Shown: positions 22,470 through 33,627, numbered from the stretch's first letter. The stretch: DNA of 64,000 nt from Sycobia sp. Sy_11 (GCA_018907035.1 JACCIC010000200.1:905001-969000); one strand, 5' to 3'. Notes: generated by a model from the letters alone, not told the origin. Translations and numbers: made by a program.

Positions 22470-23765
22470 TAATTCCATCTCTTTTTATACCAAACAATTG
22501 CAAAACCAATACTGCATATCTGTTTATTTCATAGCCAACATTTTTAAGTGGTCCTGGATTTATAAGATATCTGTGATATCGACAAATAACTACGGGGATG
22601 AATCCCAAACATTGATTTTATTGTTTCTTCAAACCACACGTTTTGCTTACAACTTTGACAACATAAGACAGCAGATAGAACTTAACCAAACTAAAAAATT
22701 CCATAATGCGGTATGCAAGTAAAAAGCTGCTCGACATGTCAGAACAGTTAAGTTAGCAGTAGCATGGTTCCTTGCAGTAACAGTTGAACTTGAAGATTCC
22801 AAATCTGAGTTAGTAACTCTCTTGTCAAAATGCTGATTGCCGTGAAATTTTCTTTTGTTTTTGCACGATACGCACGAGATAGAGCATTTTATTCATCTTT
22901 CGAATATGACATTTTTATATCGAAAATACAGATGATTCTGTTCAGCAACAGGGTCATACTGACTGTTACGCTCGAATTTGGCACCGTATCGTACGCTCCT
23001 TTTGTAGACCAATGATGTCAACGATATGTAACAATGATTTTTATGGAGTTTTCATGCGTTTTTAAATAAATATTCAATTTCTAACCAAAGTTATTACGAT
23101 ATTCGTAATCAGTTGCCCAAAAAACCTATATAAATTTTCAGGAAAATAGGAAGAGGGGATTATCTTGGGAGTAGCTGAATACAACCACACCACTGACAAT
23201 GTTTCAAGAGGGCCTGTGACAGGATTCTTGATTTTTTTCTTTACAAATTTTATTATAGATAAAATTACCTATAGAGATAATATAGATTTATCCATTAACT
23301 ATTTTTTACATAAATATTATTTAACTGTCTAATAAAACGATTACATTAATTTTGGACGAAGAAAAGGTTACGTTAATCTAGAAAGCTGTGAAAATAGGTA
23401 TATTAAATAGTTTGGATAAAAAAATAGATATTTTATACAACTCTAACCTCAGAATCATAACTATAACATAATTTTATTACCCTTGTGGTATAAAATAGAG
23501 TACATATTAATACGTAAGATAATTTGTATCTTGTGCGACTTACCTCCCTCGCTTCGTTCGGAGTCAACTGTCACAACAGGTAAATAATTAAATGCACTCG
23601 TATGAAAATATACTATTTTTCAGTAAAAAATTAATGATTTTGTATTTATCAAATACGTTAAATTTACGGGTTCTTCCCTTATAAATATTCGCTTATTATA
23701 AGTACATTTTCACCTATCCAATAAGTCAAAAATTTTTACTTAAGGGATAAGTAATTATATACTTA
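22470..23765. other. Repeat-derived and AT-rich stretch
   Basis: 23030-23345 is homologous to the Helitron-like units at 7980-8275 and 9160-9435 (shared blocks include CCACACCACTGACAATGTTTC near 23194). The rest holds only short open frames without motifs. No host gene is visible. Confidence 0.5.
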
Positions 23766-23767
23766 TA

Positions 23768-24941
23768 CGAGGGTGGATTGATAAGTTTCCGGCCTGACCA
23801 AGTGATAGTGCCACTAGGCCTACCTTGAGGTGGCTCTGCGAATAAGATGCCTCTGCGTTTTTCGTAAAAATGGAAAAGCTGGAAAATCGTGCTGTCATCA
23901 AATACTTTTATTTGAATGGGTTAACGCCGAAGGAAATGAAAAAAGAGATGGACTCAACACTGGGGACATACTTCCCATCATATTCAACCGTTAAGCAGTG
24001 GGTTTTCAAGTTTAAAAAGGATCGTGTGAGCACCTCTAATGAGCCTCGCTTAGGACGCCCCATTCAGGTCACAACTTCAGATATGATCGAAAAAATCCAT
24101 CAAATAGTGCTGAAAGACCGCAGATTAAAAGTGCGTGAGTTAGCTGAGATCTGTAAGATGTCATATGAACATGTACAAAATATTTTGCACCAACATTTGT
24201 ATATGGAAAAGCTCTGTGCAAGATGGGTGCCACGTTTGCTATCAGTCGACCAAAAATTAATTCGAAAGAACATTTCTACCGCCAATTTGGCGTTGTATAA
24301 GCGTAATCCAAGCGAATTTTTGCATCGATTCGTAACCGTTGACAAAACTTGGGTCCACCACTACACTCCTGAAACCAAACAACAGTCTAAACGGTCGGAC
24401 CAGGGGAACCAACTCCAAAGAAGGCAAAAACAATTTTTTCGGCGAACAAGGTTATGGCTACTGTTTTTTGGGATGAAAGAGATATTATATACATTGATTA
24501 CCTTGAAAAGGGTAAAACTATCACTGGTCAATGCAACGCAGACTTATTGTAACGTTTGAGCCACGAAGGGAAAATTAAACGACATCATCTCACGAAGGAA
24601 AAAATCTTGTTTCATCACGATAACGCACCAGCGCACACGTCAATAGTTGCAATGGCTAAAATCAACGATTTGAAGTTTGAATTGATGCCGTACCCTCCCT
24701 ACTATTCAGACAAAAAATGGTTTGGCGGTAAGAGATTTGCGGACAATGAAAAAGTAATCGAAGCTGTAAATGGGTATTTTGAGGAGCTTTACGAATCAGT
24801 CTATAGAGATGTCATTACTAGACTAGAACACCGCTATGAGAAATGTATCATCCTTGGGGGAGATTATGTTGAGAAATAAAAAAAAATTCCTAAAAACGTT
24901 GTTTTCCTGGATCAGGTCGGAAACTTATCAACCCACCGTCG
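23768..24941 (+). mobile_element. Mariner family C with both TIRs
   Basis: The left TIR CGAGGGTGGATTGATAAGTTTCC begins at 23768 and its inverse complement ends at 24941 (GGAAACTTATCAACCCACC). Both are flanked by TA. At 1174 bp it is slightly short for a mariner because of internal deletions. Confidence 0.95.
23870..24879 (+). pseudogene. Mariner family C transposase, frameshifted, third catalytic Asp deleted
   Basis: The frame starts at Met 23870 (MEKLENRAVIKYFYL) and runs through two helix-turn-helix regions and VTVDKTWVHHYTPETK (first catalytic Asp, near 24330-24375). A frameshift near 24400 destroys the next ~50 codons. The frame resumes with KILFHHDNAPAHTS (second Asp, about 24600-24640). 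After LMPYPPYYSD the sequence jumps to KKWFGGKRF, so the short segment expected to hold LAPSD and the third catalytic Asp is missing at about 24710. The C-terminus, ending GGDYVEK at 24879, is typical. It is inactive. Confidence 0.9.
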
Positions 24942-24944
24942 TAT

Positions 24945-25600
24945 TATAGACATACTTGTGAAACAGAATCGAGTAATCAACTATATCTTTGCAATAAATA
25001 AATTATTTAGAATTTATAATTTTTCATGAAATTGAAGTTTAGTACCAATTTATTTTGAACAGCAAAACTTGAAAAATATTACCTAGTACGGCATAATAAC
25101 AATATGAACTATGTTTATCGTTTTTCTATTAAATTGTACTCTCCATAAATACTATTAAAAATAGCTATAAACAATAAAAAATGAATGTTCGTGATTGAAC
25201 AGTTGGTAGCTCAGTTTGAAAATGTTACGTCGGCAACCAACTAAAGCAAAAAACAGAAAATAATAATAATAAAATTTGATAAAAGCCGAGCCAGGCCCGG
25301 TGCAGTAGCCTTCGATGTCGCGGCTCTGTGCGGCGAGGCACGGTTTCTTGAACTCATACGGAAAATAAAAATTTTTCCACCAGATACCGCTAGGCATCGC
25401 AGCGCCGAGCCGCGTCACACTGCTCTTTTTAGGCGCAATACCTGGCGCGGCTACCGATACTCTTACCTCCGAGATGTGCCCTTATCTCCCCCACATATTT
25501 TTAGACAGAGTCAACAGATTAGAGAAATTCCAAAGAACTTTCTCTCATCTTTTGACTCTAACTAGAGAATTATAAAAATAAAAATATAATTAAAAAAATA
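24945..25600. other. No gene recognised; GC-richer patch at 25200-25500
   Basis: AT-rich sequence contains one GC-richer island around 25290-25490. A short segment near 25202-25216 (GTTGGTAGCTCAGTT) resembles a tRNA D-arm/box A, but no box B follows, so it is not called as a tRNA or SINE. There is no supported reading frame. Confidence 0.4.
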
Positions 25601-26179
25601 TATATCATACTAATTTATAAAGACAAAGCGTGTTTTTGTTTGTACGCGATAACCAAAAAAACTACTGAACCAATTGTTCTGAAATTTGACATATAGATTC
25701 TATATTATCTTGGGAAGGAATAGGCTATGTTTTTTCTTGAAAATCATTTTACTTTTAACAATAAATTAAGTTAACTGTTTTAGTGGTCACTTTCACCAGC
25801 GACCACTAGGTAGCGTCTTGAATCACGAACATCAACTCAATGTAGTCCGCTTAAAGTATTAATACCAGGCCAGCTCAAACGAATGTTCATATCCAACTTT
25901 GGGATTCGTATCCTAAAGAAGGTCTGGCGTTAGTCGGTATTACATGACACTAACTCACACTTTATGGATATCTTTTGATTTTTGTAAATTTTATTTTCTC
26001 TTACGTGAGAAAATCTCTCTCTCTCCGTCTCTATATACACATTTGAAATACGGTTTCTACTGAGAATATTGTATTCGCATGTACGGGCGGTTGATTACGA
26101 TATTCCGTTGCCTCAAGACGATTTATATATGCAATTGTGTGTTTCGATGATAGACTGCGATGTCCAGGTGTCTCTGGAC

Positions 26180-26550
26180 GATTTCTACGGGTGATATTAT
26201 ATTTAGTTGATAGAAAACGATGTCCAGAAATGAGGAAATCAACTTCTATGGGAAGATTCATGTTGAGACGTTACTCTTTCCGAACGACTTCTGCGGGGAA
26301 TTTCGTATTCGGACGGTAGAAGATGATGTCCAGGTATAACGGGACAAGTTCTACGGGGAGTATCGTGTTTAGTTGATAGGAAATGAAGTTCAGGTATACC
26401 GGGTCAACTTCTACGGGGCGTTTCGTGTTCGGATGATAGAATGCGATTTCCAGATGATTTGGAACGGCTTCTACGGGGAGTGTCATATATAGTTAGTTGG
26501 AAACGATGTCCAGGTATCTCATTACGACTTCTATGAAGAGATTCGTATTC
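26180..26550. repeat. Minisatellite of ~60-bp units inside the Helitron
   Basis: The block TTCTACGGGG and variants recur at about 26187, 26244, 26288, 26347, 26408, 26468 and 26528, spacing 57, 44, 59, 61, 60 and 60. Each unit also contains a CGATGTCCAG-like block. Units are diverged. Open frames on the minus strand across it are by-products of the 60-bp (20-codon) period. Confidence 0.85.
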
Positions 26551-26771
26551 TATCATTCGAACACGCACACTCCCAATAAGAGTTGTCTCGGGATAACTAG
26601 ACATTGTATTCTACCTCCCCAGCACAAAACTCTCTATAGCAGTCGTCCCGAGACATTTCTTATAGTCCGAACATGATGCTCTCTGTAAACGTCGTCTCGA
26701 GCCACTTGCACATCTTTTTCTACCGCTCGAACTCGAAAGTACAATTTTTTCCATTGAAGCTGTATTTAATA

Positions 26772-26774
<3 letters not shown>

Positions 26775-26823
<49 letters not shown>
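26775..26823. repeat. (TA)n microsatellite within the Helitron
   Basis: TA run of about 48 bases. Confidence 0.95.
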
Positions 26824-26827
<4 letters not shown>

Positions 26828-27039
26828 ATAAAATGGTCGGCAAAATATTAACTTTTTAAGTAGACGCTACATTGAAGCAGTTTTTTATACAGAAGCGACG
26901 ATAGGTAACTTACGGTTAATTATTTATAGAAATATAGATTTGTATATATAAGAGTACTATTTACTTAGATATTATTGAATTGTTTATGAAATCGTTTAAA
27001 TTATTATCTCGGGCGAAGCCGAGACGGGGGATGCTAGTA

Positions 27040-27228
27040 CGTTTATAAATATATATATATTTTTATAAATTTAGAAAGAAAACTGCGCATACATGGCATT
27101 ATAAATAAAATATATGCATGTGTATATGTGTGTATGTACACATAAGAGATTTGAAAATATATTTAAATAAGATATTAAACCTAAGATTTTTATACATATA
27201 AAAATCTTAAATATTTATAAGCATATAG

Positions 27229-27282
<54 letters not shown>

Positions 27283-27498
27283 AATAATGTCACATAGACA
27301 TGTTTTTATGTTGCAATTACAATGCTTAATTGCACATACGTATATAAGTATGAGTATATGTTATATGCATCAATATATATATATGTATATATGTATATGT
27401 ATATAAGTAAGCGTATGGCTCTATGTATATATATGCATGGAAAAATAAATAAATTATATAGGTACAATGTACATACATTAATACATATGGATAAGGTA

Positions 27499-27563
<65 letters not shown>

Positions 27564-27766
27564 AGGAAAAAGAGTATTATATGTATGAATATATAGATTA
27601 TAAAATAAAATGTTGCTTTTAGCCAAATAAACTCTTAAATATAGAGATGTTTGTTGGCACTTGTTATAGAAACCCATAAAAAACATTATAAAAATATAAT
27701 TATAAAAATATAATACCAAGTACACATACGCCAGTATGTATCTCTGTATTTATGTGTATGTGGTTC

Positions 27767-27804
<38 letters not shown>

Positions 27805-28190
27805 CATTCATGGACTCATGTGTCATCCCACATGAGGAAAATGTATAAATAGATTTATAAATATAATAAGTTTAATATAAATCCCTGCGCACATTTATAT
27901 TTAATAGAAATTAATAGTAGAAATAACTATATAAGATAAATATATAAAATAAGTAACTAAATAACCATGCGATTTCCTGTGCATGTGTAAATGCACATAT
28001 ATTATAAACTATTAGATTAAATAAGAACATGAAAAGAAAAAAAAACAAACTTTTTAAAGGAATCTATAGTTGCAATAATAGCATTATTAATATTAATAAT
28101 GTTTTTATTGTAACTACAACATCTTCACCGGAAAGTGAAAAAAAAAAATAATTATTTATAAAAAACTTCTAATTTTAACTTGTAATTTGA
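27040..28190. repeat. Microsatellite-rich stretch without gene
   Basis: (TA)n at 27231-27274 and 27774-27800, an uninterrupted (CA)n at 27500-27560, and otherwise AT-rich filler. The Tyr/Ile/Cys-Val-rich open frames come from the repeats. Unlike the two LINE-bearing (CA)n arrays, this one has no insertion. Confidence 0.85.
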
Positions 28191-28259
28191 TACTCCCAAT
28201 GCCATCTAGGAGAGAAAGACAGAGCACAATTTTTATCAGTTACGAGCCGCCAATTTTTC

Positions 28260-28450
28260 CGGGCCCCTCCACTATATAAGGAGCAGGTTTCCACGCACTC
28301 GGACACACGTTTTCAATCCACTCAAGATAGACACACGTTTTCCACTCAACGCAGACAGTTCAGCAGACGGTTGAGCATCAGCATCGGCATCAGCACCCAT
28401 TCGAAGACTCTCCCTCTCTCTTTCTCTCCAGTGGATCAGGGAAAAGTAAG
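28260..28450 (+). promoter_or_regulatory. Promoter-like region with TATA box and splice donor
   Basis: CTATATAAGG at 28272-28281 follows a GC-richer segment. About 30 bases downstream is a plausible start region (CACTCGGAC near 28297), then a CA/TC-rich untranslated leader with GCATCAGCATCGGCATCAGC, and a donor-like GTAAGTA at 28446. This could be the first exon of a host gene or the U3/R part of an LTR. No coding exon was found downstream, so the owner is unknown. Confidence 0.35.
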
Positions 28451-28479
28451 TAAAATAAAATTTATTTTAAATTAAATCT

Positions 28480-29280
28480 CCTTTCTATTTCTTTTATACA
28501 CCACCTTCCACCTATCCAGTTCTATGAGTGGTTCTCTCCAAGTTGGAGGACCTAAGGAACTATAATGCCTGTCGCCTGTCACTTTGAAAGTTTTAAAACC
28601 TTTTTTTTATATATTTTTTTCCTTGAGTTAGGGAACCTGATCATTCAGGCCGAGGCAGTTTGAATTGTTTTCTGAAAGGAAGATGATTCAAATCAAATAT
28701 AAGCCTTGGACTGTGACCAGGCTTAAACCCAGCTAGAAAAATAAAATAAAACAAAAAAAATATAGTAATACCACCCAAACTCTCTTCCCTAAAAAAAAGA
28801 ATATATTTATTAATAAAGTAGTAGTAAGATCGCGCGAGATTCCCGAGCCCTTGGAGTTAATTGTTTAGGCTCGAAAACCGCTCAACCATACCTGCGTGTG
28901 TACCCAGAATGGTGCATTCGCAGGTTAATAAGGTAAAAAGACCACGGCGTTCTAACTTCGACGTCAGAAAAATGAACATAAATTATGTATATGTTCAGAA
29001 TTTTCTGACATTTGGTGTACCGATAAATATTACTTAAAGAAAGTTTGTTAAATTTTTTAAAGGCTTTGAATTATGAAAGAAAAGTTTATAAATTTTCGAA
29101 TTTTTATAATTATGCACATTTCTTTATAACTATGAATTGTAGAATTTTACTGTTTCGAATTTACAAAATTTTGGAGATTCTTAGTTTCAGAATGATTAAA
29201 TATTTTAAATATTTGAAAACAAAATTTCACAAGGTTTCGAGCCGTTTACCATACATATGATTAGGCATTACAGCAAAAAA
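28480..29280. other. No gene recognised
   Basis: 28480-28970 has mixed composition and could belong to the element or gene that owns the promoter-like region. 28970-29280 is AT-rich. No motif-bearing reading frame is visible. Confidence 0.4.
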
Positions 29281-29282
29281 GA

Positions 29283-29521
29283 TTAAAAGACGCGCTTTAT
29301 TCCAAATTTCGGGTACGTATCATTAATGTTATAATTTTCTATGCTACCTTTTTCGCGCAATTTGTAGGCGCTTTTTTCATCCCTTAATTTCCTATACGAT
29401 TTATCAATTGAGCCTCTAATGCTTCCACGCCTCCCCTTTATGCTTCTCGTTCTATTTTCATAGGACCGCAAATAGGGAGAGCGTACTCTTTCCCGCGCAG
29501 ACAAGCCAACCTCCCTCTGGC
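29283..29521 (-). CDS. Candidate terminal exon, possibly IFT88 C-terminus
   Basis: A minus-strand frame, GC-richer than its surroundings, runs from an acceptor-like CTCGGTAG ending at 29522 to a TAA stop at 29283-29285. The translated tail is strongly basic (for example RSIKGRRGSIRGSIDKSY) and has no domain I can name. Starting at 29521 it would join in phase with the last secure IFT88 exon (33968), which ends in phase 1, and vertebrate IFT88 tails are also Ser/Gly/Arg-rich there. A phase match has a one-in-three chance, so this is only a suggestion. Confidence 0.28.
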
Positions 29522-29719
29522 CTACCGAGTTACGAGGGCGACGCGAGAGTCTCGCAAGTTAATCGAAGCCAAAGAACTCTCTCTTATCAGCCTCATTGGT
29601 AAAGTCAACGACTAAAGGACCAAGATGGAGGGAGAACGAGCTATTGTCGGTGGCCGACGAAAGCTGTTCCGAAATGAGGATGATTGGAAGTCGTGAGCTA
29701 TTAATTTAGAAAAATAATT

Positions 29720-30317
29720 GCTCTTGAACCGTATGTATCGTGTTTGAGTTACTTTTCCATTTTCCTACTCGAAACAATCTTGAGCGATGTTCATTCGGTG
29801 GGCTTTTTGTTCATCTGAAAGGTTCTTCGGTGCCATCTTTGCACATAGCTTTTTCATAGCGAAATCTTCGGTTAAAATCATTCTACGTGTTTCCTGGTTA
29901 ATATTCAATTCGTCAGCGAATATTCGAATGGTTCATCGCGCATTCGCGTCGGTTCGCACATGAACTGGCCTTCCGCTCCGCGCCTCGTCTTTGACACTCT
30001 CACAGCCTTTTATAAAATCGGGATGTCATCGAAGCACCTGACTACGACTCAGGGCATCACTACCATACACTTAAACACTTTTTAATAAGTTTCTGCTGCG
30101 GTTTCGCTGAGTTGCGCAAAAAATTTTATCGCGCACCGTTGCACTAAATTTCTGTTCCTTTTACGTTACAAAATACCAAACAGATGGCGAAGAAATAATT
30201 TACAAGCGTCGTCAAGGTATCAATCGAGAGAGCATTACGGTGGGGGAGTTACAGATTTGCAATGTTACCACTGGCAGAGAAATAAAATTGGTCGCATTAC
30301 TCAATTGTCTGACTTCG
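29720..30317 (-). pseudogene. Mariner family B, copy 2: 5' half of the element
   Basis: On the minus strand this starts with CGAAGTCAGACAATTGAG at 30317 (TA before it) and covers the 5' leader and N-terminal transposase. Recognisable are KLCAKMAPKNLSDEQKAHR near 29790-29845 and a helix-turn-helix region upstream. It stops at about 29720 before the catalytic domain. The leader aligns with 21592-21870, which identifies the family. It lies about 20 bases from the terminus of the mariner at 30339. Confidence 0.75.
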
Positions 30318-30399
30318 TATATACATACCATAACTGTACGAGAGAGGTTTGATAAATCTGTAGCTTATAAACGAAAAAACAATTTTTATTATTTTTAAG

Positions 30400-32060
30400 T
30401 ATAGCACCTTCCCATCTCAATGCATTTATTCCAGTGGTATTCAATCTTTTCAAGCCTTCAAAAAAGAAACACTTCTAAAAACTGACTTGTGACAGCAATA
30501 AACGCTTCATTGAACAAAAATTGTTTACCATCAAGCCACGTTTTCGTGTTTAGGAATAGAAAATAATTAGACGGTGCTAAATCTCAAAAATCAGGTAGAT
30601 GAAGTAATCCATACCATAATTCTACTTATTTTGCTATTGAAATAGAGTTCGTATGAGCTGGTGCGCTGTTGCAGTGGATAGCACTTTTTTAACCAGATGG
30701 TATTGCTTTCCCTTCAGTATAGCTTCAAGCGTATCCAATAATCAAGCATACTACAGTCTTGTAATTGTTTTTCCTTCTATTTATAATCCCTTAGTATTAT
30801 ACCTAGTGAGTTCTAAAAAATTTTGGTTATGACCTTATCGGCTGATGTAACAATTTTTGCTTTTTTCGGATCAGATTTTCCATTTTCAGTCCACATTTTT
30901 GACTGCCGTTTCGTTTCTGGCGTATAATGATGAATCCAAGTTTCAGTAACATAACGGCGCAAAAAATCGGTTGCATTACGCTGAAACGTGTTCAAACATA
31001 ATTTAGATGCAACAATACATGACTGTTTATTGTCGACTGTGAGCAAACGCAGCATCGATCATGCAATAGTTTTCTTATATCCAATATTTCATACAAAATA
31101 TGTGTAACGTTCCTGTCCCCCTCGGGATAGCATACACGGTATTTTCCCAGGGTAGTTTGAGAGGGGGAGGAAGTATTTCGGGATCGGACGGCGGATCAGG
31201 AAAATAATTATACAAGAACACAGTATATTCTTAGATAACAAAAAATAAAGATGAATTTATTCAAACAACCCCCTTCTATTTACAAGGTCTTCTGAAACAG
31301 ATAAATTATAAACAATATAATTAATAAAAGATAATATATAAACCAAATCTATATGATTACTTAAACTAATTTTGCGTTATTTTGCGCGATGTGTGTAATA
31401 TCCGGCGCTATTTACCGCACGGATACCCGGTGTAATTTTCCACGCGGAGAATTTACGAAACGTGACAGGCAGATTCTAAAATAGGATAAAACAAGGTAAG
31501 CTTAACTCCGCTGGTCTATTGAGGAGCGCCTCGCAACCAGGATCAAGAATTAAGGGAAAATTGACTAGTCGCGATAAGTAAACGGCTGATCTTTTGAGGA
31601 GCGCCTCGCAACCAGGATCACGTTTACTTAGGAACAGGTAAAGCTCTTAGTCGTCTGTCTTTTGAGGAGCGCCTCGCAACAGAGATCAAACTAATCGTTT
31701 CGGACAGGATTTTCAAGAAAGAATTTATTGAGCTCTGGATAGGTTTTTAGCTCCGGAGAGAGTTCGTGTGAATCAACTTCAAAATGGTCGGTTATTTCCG
31801 TGTCGTGAATTTACGTGTTGTTCGAAATGAATTTGCGCGACCATGTTTTTGGCCGTCGCATATAAATTATGCATTTGGTTGAAATTTCTACACTGTCACT
31901 AAACTCGTGTATTTTGAATCAACGATCTTCAAATATCATATCGTGGATTTTATTGACCATATCTTACGTAGTCAACTCATTTGTGTGACGAGAAAGCTCG
32001 GCATATCTTGAGCTCATACGACTATAATGAAATTCAGTAAACCACATTGTGAACTAGTCC
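30400..32060 (-). pseudogene. Mariner family C transposase, interrupted
   Basis: Upstream of the LTR, minus-strand sequence near 31880-31970 reads MVNKIHDMIFEDR and KIHEF, matching MIEKIHQIVLKDRRLKVREL of the copy at 23870. Downstream, 31055-30813 contains LLTVDNKQSC, the region TDFLRRYVTETWIHHYTPET and DPKKAKIV. Where relatives read VTVDETW this copy reads VTETW, so the first catalytic Asp is deleted in addition to the LTR insertion. The 3' part (30400-30800) is degenerate. It is inactive. Confidence 0.8.
31103..31860 (+). mobile_element. Solo LTR inserted in a mariner (short form)
   Basis: Begins TGTAACGTTCC at 31103 and ends GGCCGTCGCA at 31860. The flanks are TATG and TATA, near-identical 4-base duplications. 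It is homologous to the longer solo LTR at 57078-58725 but lacks about 890 internal bases. It contains three units with TTGAGGAGCGCCTCGCAAC (near 31523, 31595 and 31662). There is no internal coding region beside it, so it is a solo LTR. Orientation is assumed from the TG...CA ends and the match to the longer copy. Confidence 0.8.
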
Positions 32061-32192
32061 ATGTGATGGAACAGAGTTCATCTATAATAATATTTTTTAA
32101 ATTTCTTTTCAGCTTTCCTGATTGTTTTTCCACACAGAAAAAAATCTTTAATATGTAATCGCCATTCGTCTTTTCCATGATTGGTAAAAACA

Positions 32193-32486
32193 ATGAAACA
32201 CTATATTTAAAAAACTGTAAAAATATTGCTAACTAACGTATTGACTTGATATTGAACTATGAGATGATAGTCTGTTAGAGTACTAAAATATTTACGACAA
32301 CAACACCACCCTTCGAGAAGTTACGAACTTAAAACAATGAAACGATGAAACGCTATATTTAAAAAACTGTAAAAATATTGCTAACTAACGTATTGACTTG
32401 ATATTGAACTATGAGATGATAGTCTGTTAGAGTACTAAAATATTTACGACAACAACACCACCCTTCGAGAAGTTACGAACTTATCG
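32193..32486. repeat. Recent 152-bp tandem duplication
   Basis: A ~142-base segment starting GAAACACTATATTT at 32193 recurs from 32345 with a period of 152 and only a single difference that I can see. A small GATGAAACG repeat lies between the copies. There is no coding capacity. Confidence 0.9.
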
Positions 32487-32489
32487 AAA

Positions 32490-33235
32490 CACTCTCATAC
32501 ATCTAGACGACGTTCTCATCATGTATTTTTGACAATCTGCATTAAATTCTAAGGAGTTTACAGTTTAAGTTAGTAAAGATGGAACTTTTTTATATTATTT
32601 CTATTATATATCGGAAATGGAAATATTCAATAATTTAGGTTATACGTACGCTTTTTAAATTTAAAGCATTTATGCAGTATATATTACATTTTGATAGAGG
32701 ATGGTGACAAAGTTATCCCAATATCTATCTACATCTAGCTAAAGATGTGGGTATAGCCTACGTGACCAAGGAAAAAGACCTTATTGTTTCACTCGGACAT
32801 AAACTTATCTGTTTATAGGAGCACACGAACAGTCACAAGATTTGTTATTAATCTCTGTTATATATCCGAAAAACACTACTATCGCTTTTGATTAAAATTT
32901 GTATACCTTTTTTGTATATTTTTTCAGGTGCTGGTTATAAATATCATAATAGCTTTTGAAATTTAGAAAAAAATATTTCAAGCAAATATTATAGATATGA
33001 TTAACATAAATATATTTTGTTCTATACATATGTTCTAGAATGTTATTTGCAATACTAAATGGCATCCGTTTGTATAAACAGTTTAAATACTTCTCTCATA
33101 TGATCCGCCTACGCATTGCCGATGTTTTAGGAGATCCCGAAACGAAAATATTAAATTTGTTTACAGAAATATTGTTTGCATCGAAAAAATGAATAAAACA
33201 AAAAAGATCTATTTTGATTAAATTTAAAACTTAAT
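32490..33235. other. AT-rich stretch with Helitron-like fragment
   Basis: 33100-33235 resembles the Helitron-like units at 7800-7900 and 8950-9060 (GGAGATCCCGAAACGAAAAT near 33130). The remainder shows nothing recognisable. Confidence 0.45.
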
Positions 33236-33239
33236 TTAA

Positions 33240-33447
33240 GGTCTACGATGGCTCGATCGCTAGAGCGAAGGACTACTAACTCGGTGATCCGAGTTCAAAT
33301 CCCGGTCTCGGCCGATTGATACAGGCACCGCTGTAATTATTTACATGTCCTTTGTTTACAAACACATCGTAGACCTCCGTCGCTGATTAGTACCGATAAT
33401 TGGAAGCATAAATAAAGCGACGTTAAATAACATAAAAAAAAAAAAAA
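33240..33447 (+). mobile_element. tRNA-derived SINE, copy 1
   Basis: The head resembles a tRNA gene: a box A-like GGCTCGATCGCTAGAGCG (33250-33267) and a good box B GTTCAAATCC (33293-33302). A tRNA-unrelated body follows, with GCTGATTAG and TTGGAAGCATAAA, then a poly-A tail near 33434-33447. These are internal Pol III promoter elements of SINEs. A second copy with the same boxes is at 50325. It is not called as a tRNA because the acceptor stem does not close. Confidence 0.8.
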
Positions 33448-33627
33448 TTTTAAACTTTTAATAGAAATATTTTTACTTGCTGTTTCCAAAATAAATTCGA
33501 CAAACAATGATTTTTATCATTTTTCTTTTTGAATTTCGGCATGAAAATTCAATTTTCGCCAATAGCCACTACGATCCTTGTAACCAGTACCCAAAATATA
33601 TAAGTGTATATAATTTTATCACAATAG

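Larger units (their letters stand above)
25605..27037 (+). mobile_element. Complete non-autonomous Helitron
   Basis: It starts TCATACTAATTTATAAAG at 25605, preceded by A. It ends with the hairpin CTCGG-GCGAAG-CCGAG at 27009-27024, a short spacer, and CTAG at 27034-27037, followed by T. These are the hallmarks of Helitron termini inserted between A and T. At 1433 bp with no Rep or helicase coding it must rely on a partner element; the one at 313-4378 shares the 3' hairpin design. The interior contains a ~60-bp minisatellite (26180-26550) and a (TA)n run. Confidence 0.9.
30339..32100 (-). mobile_element. Mariner family C, copy 2, split by a solo LTR
   Basis: The 3' terminus CGAGAGAGGTTTGATAAATC begins at 30339 after TA and resembles the TIR at 23768. 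Transposase pieces follow upstream on the minus strand: C-terminal half 30400-31100, N-terminal half 31861-32060, with the solo LTR 31103-31860 between them. The 5' terminal repeat was not located. Confidence 0.8.

Noticed and set aside
25195..25245. tRNA or SINE head near TAGCTCAGTT
   Set aside because: No box B or cloverleaf can be drawn; only a short box A-like match.
26180..26550. CRISPR array
   Set aside because: The 60-bp units are contiguous and diverged without spacers, and the context is eukaryotic.
26031..26604. Minus-strand frames in the minisatellite
   Set aside because: The repeat unit is about 60 bp, a multiple of three, so stops are avoided by periodicity; the peptides are repeats of the unit.
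27306..27725. 139-codon minus-strand frame and two overlapping frames
   Set aside because: Composed of Cys-Val and Tyr-Ile runs from (CA)n and (TA)n; no conserved sequence.
33245..33320. A functional tRNA gene
   Set aside because: Box A and box B are present but the acceptor stem does not pair and the segment continues into a SINE body repeated at 50325.
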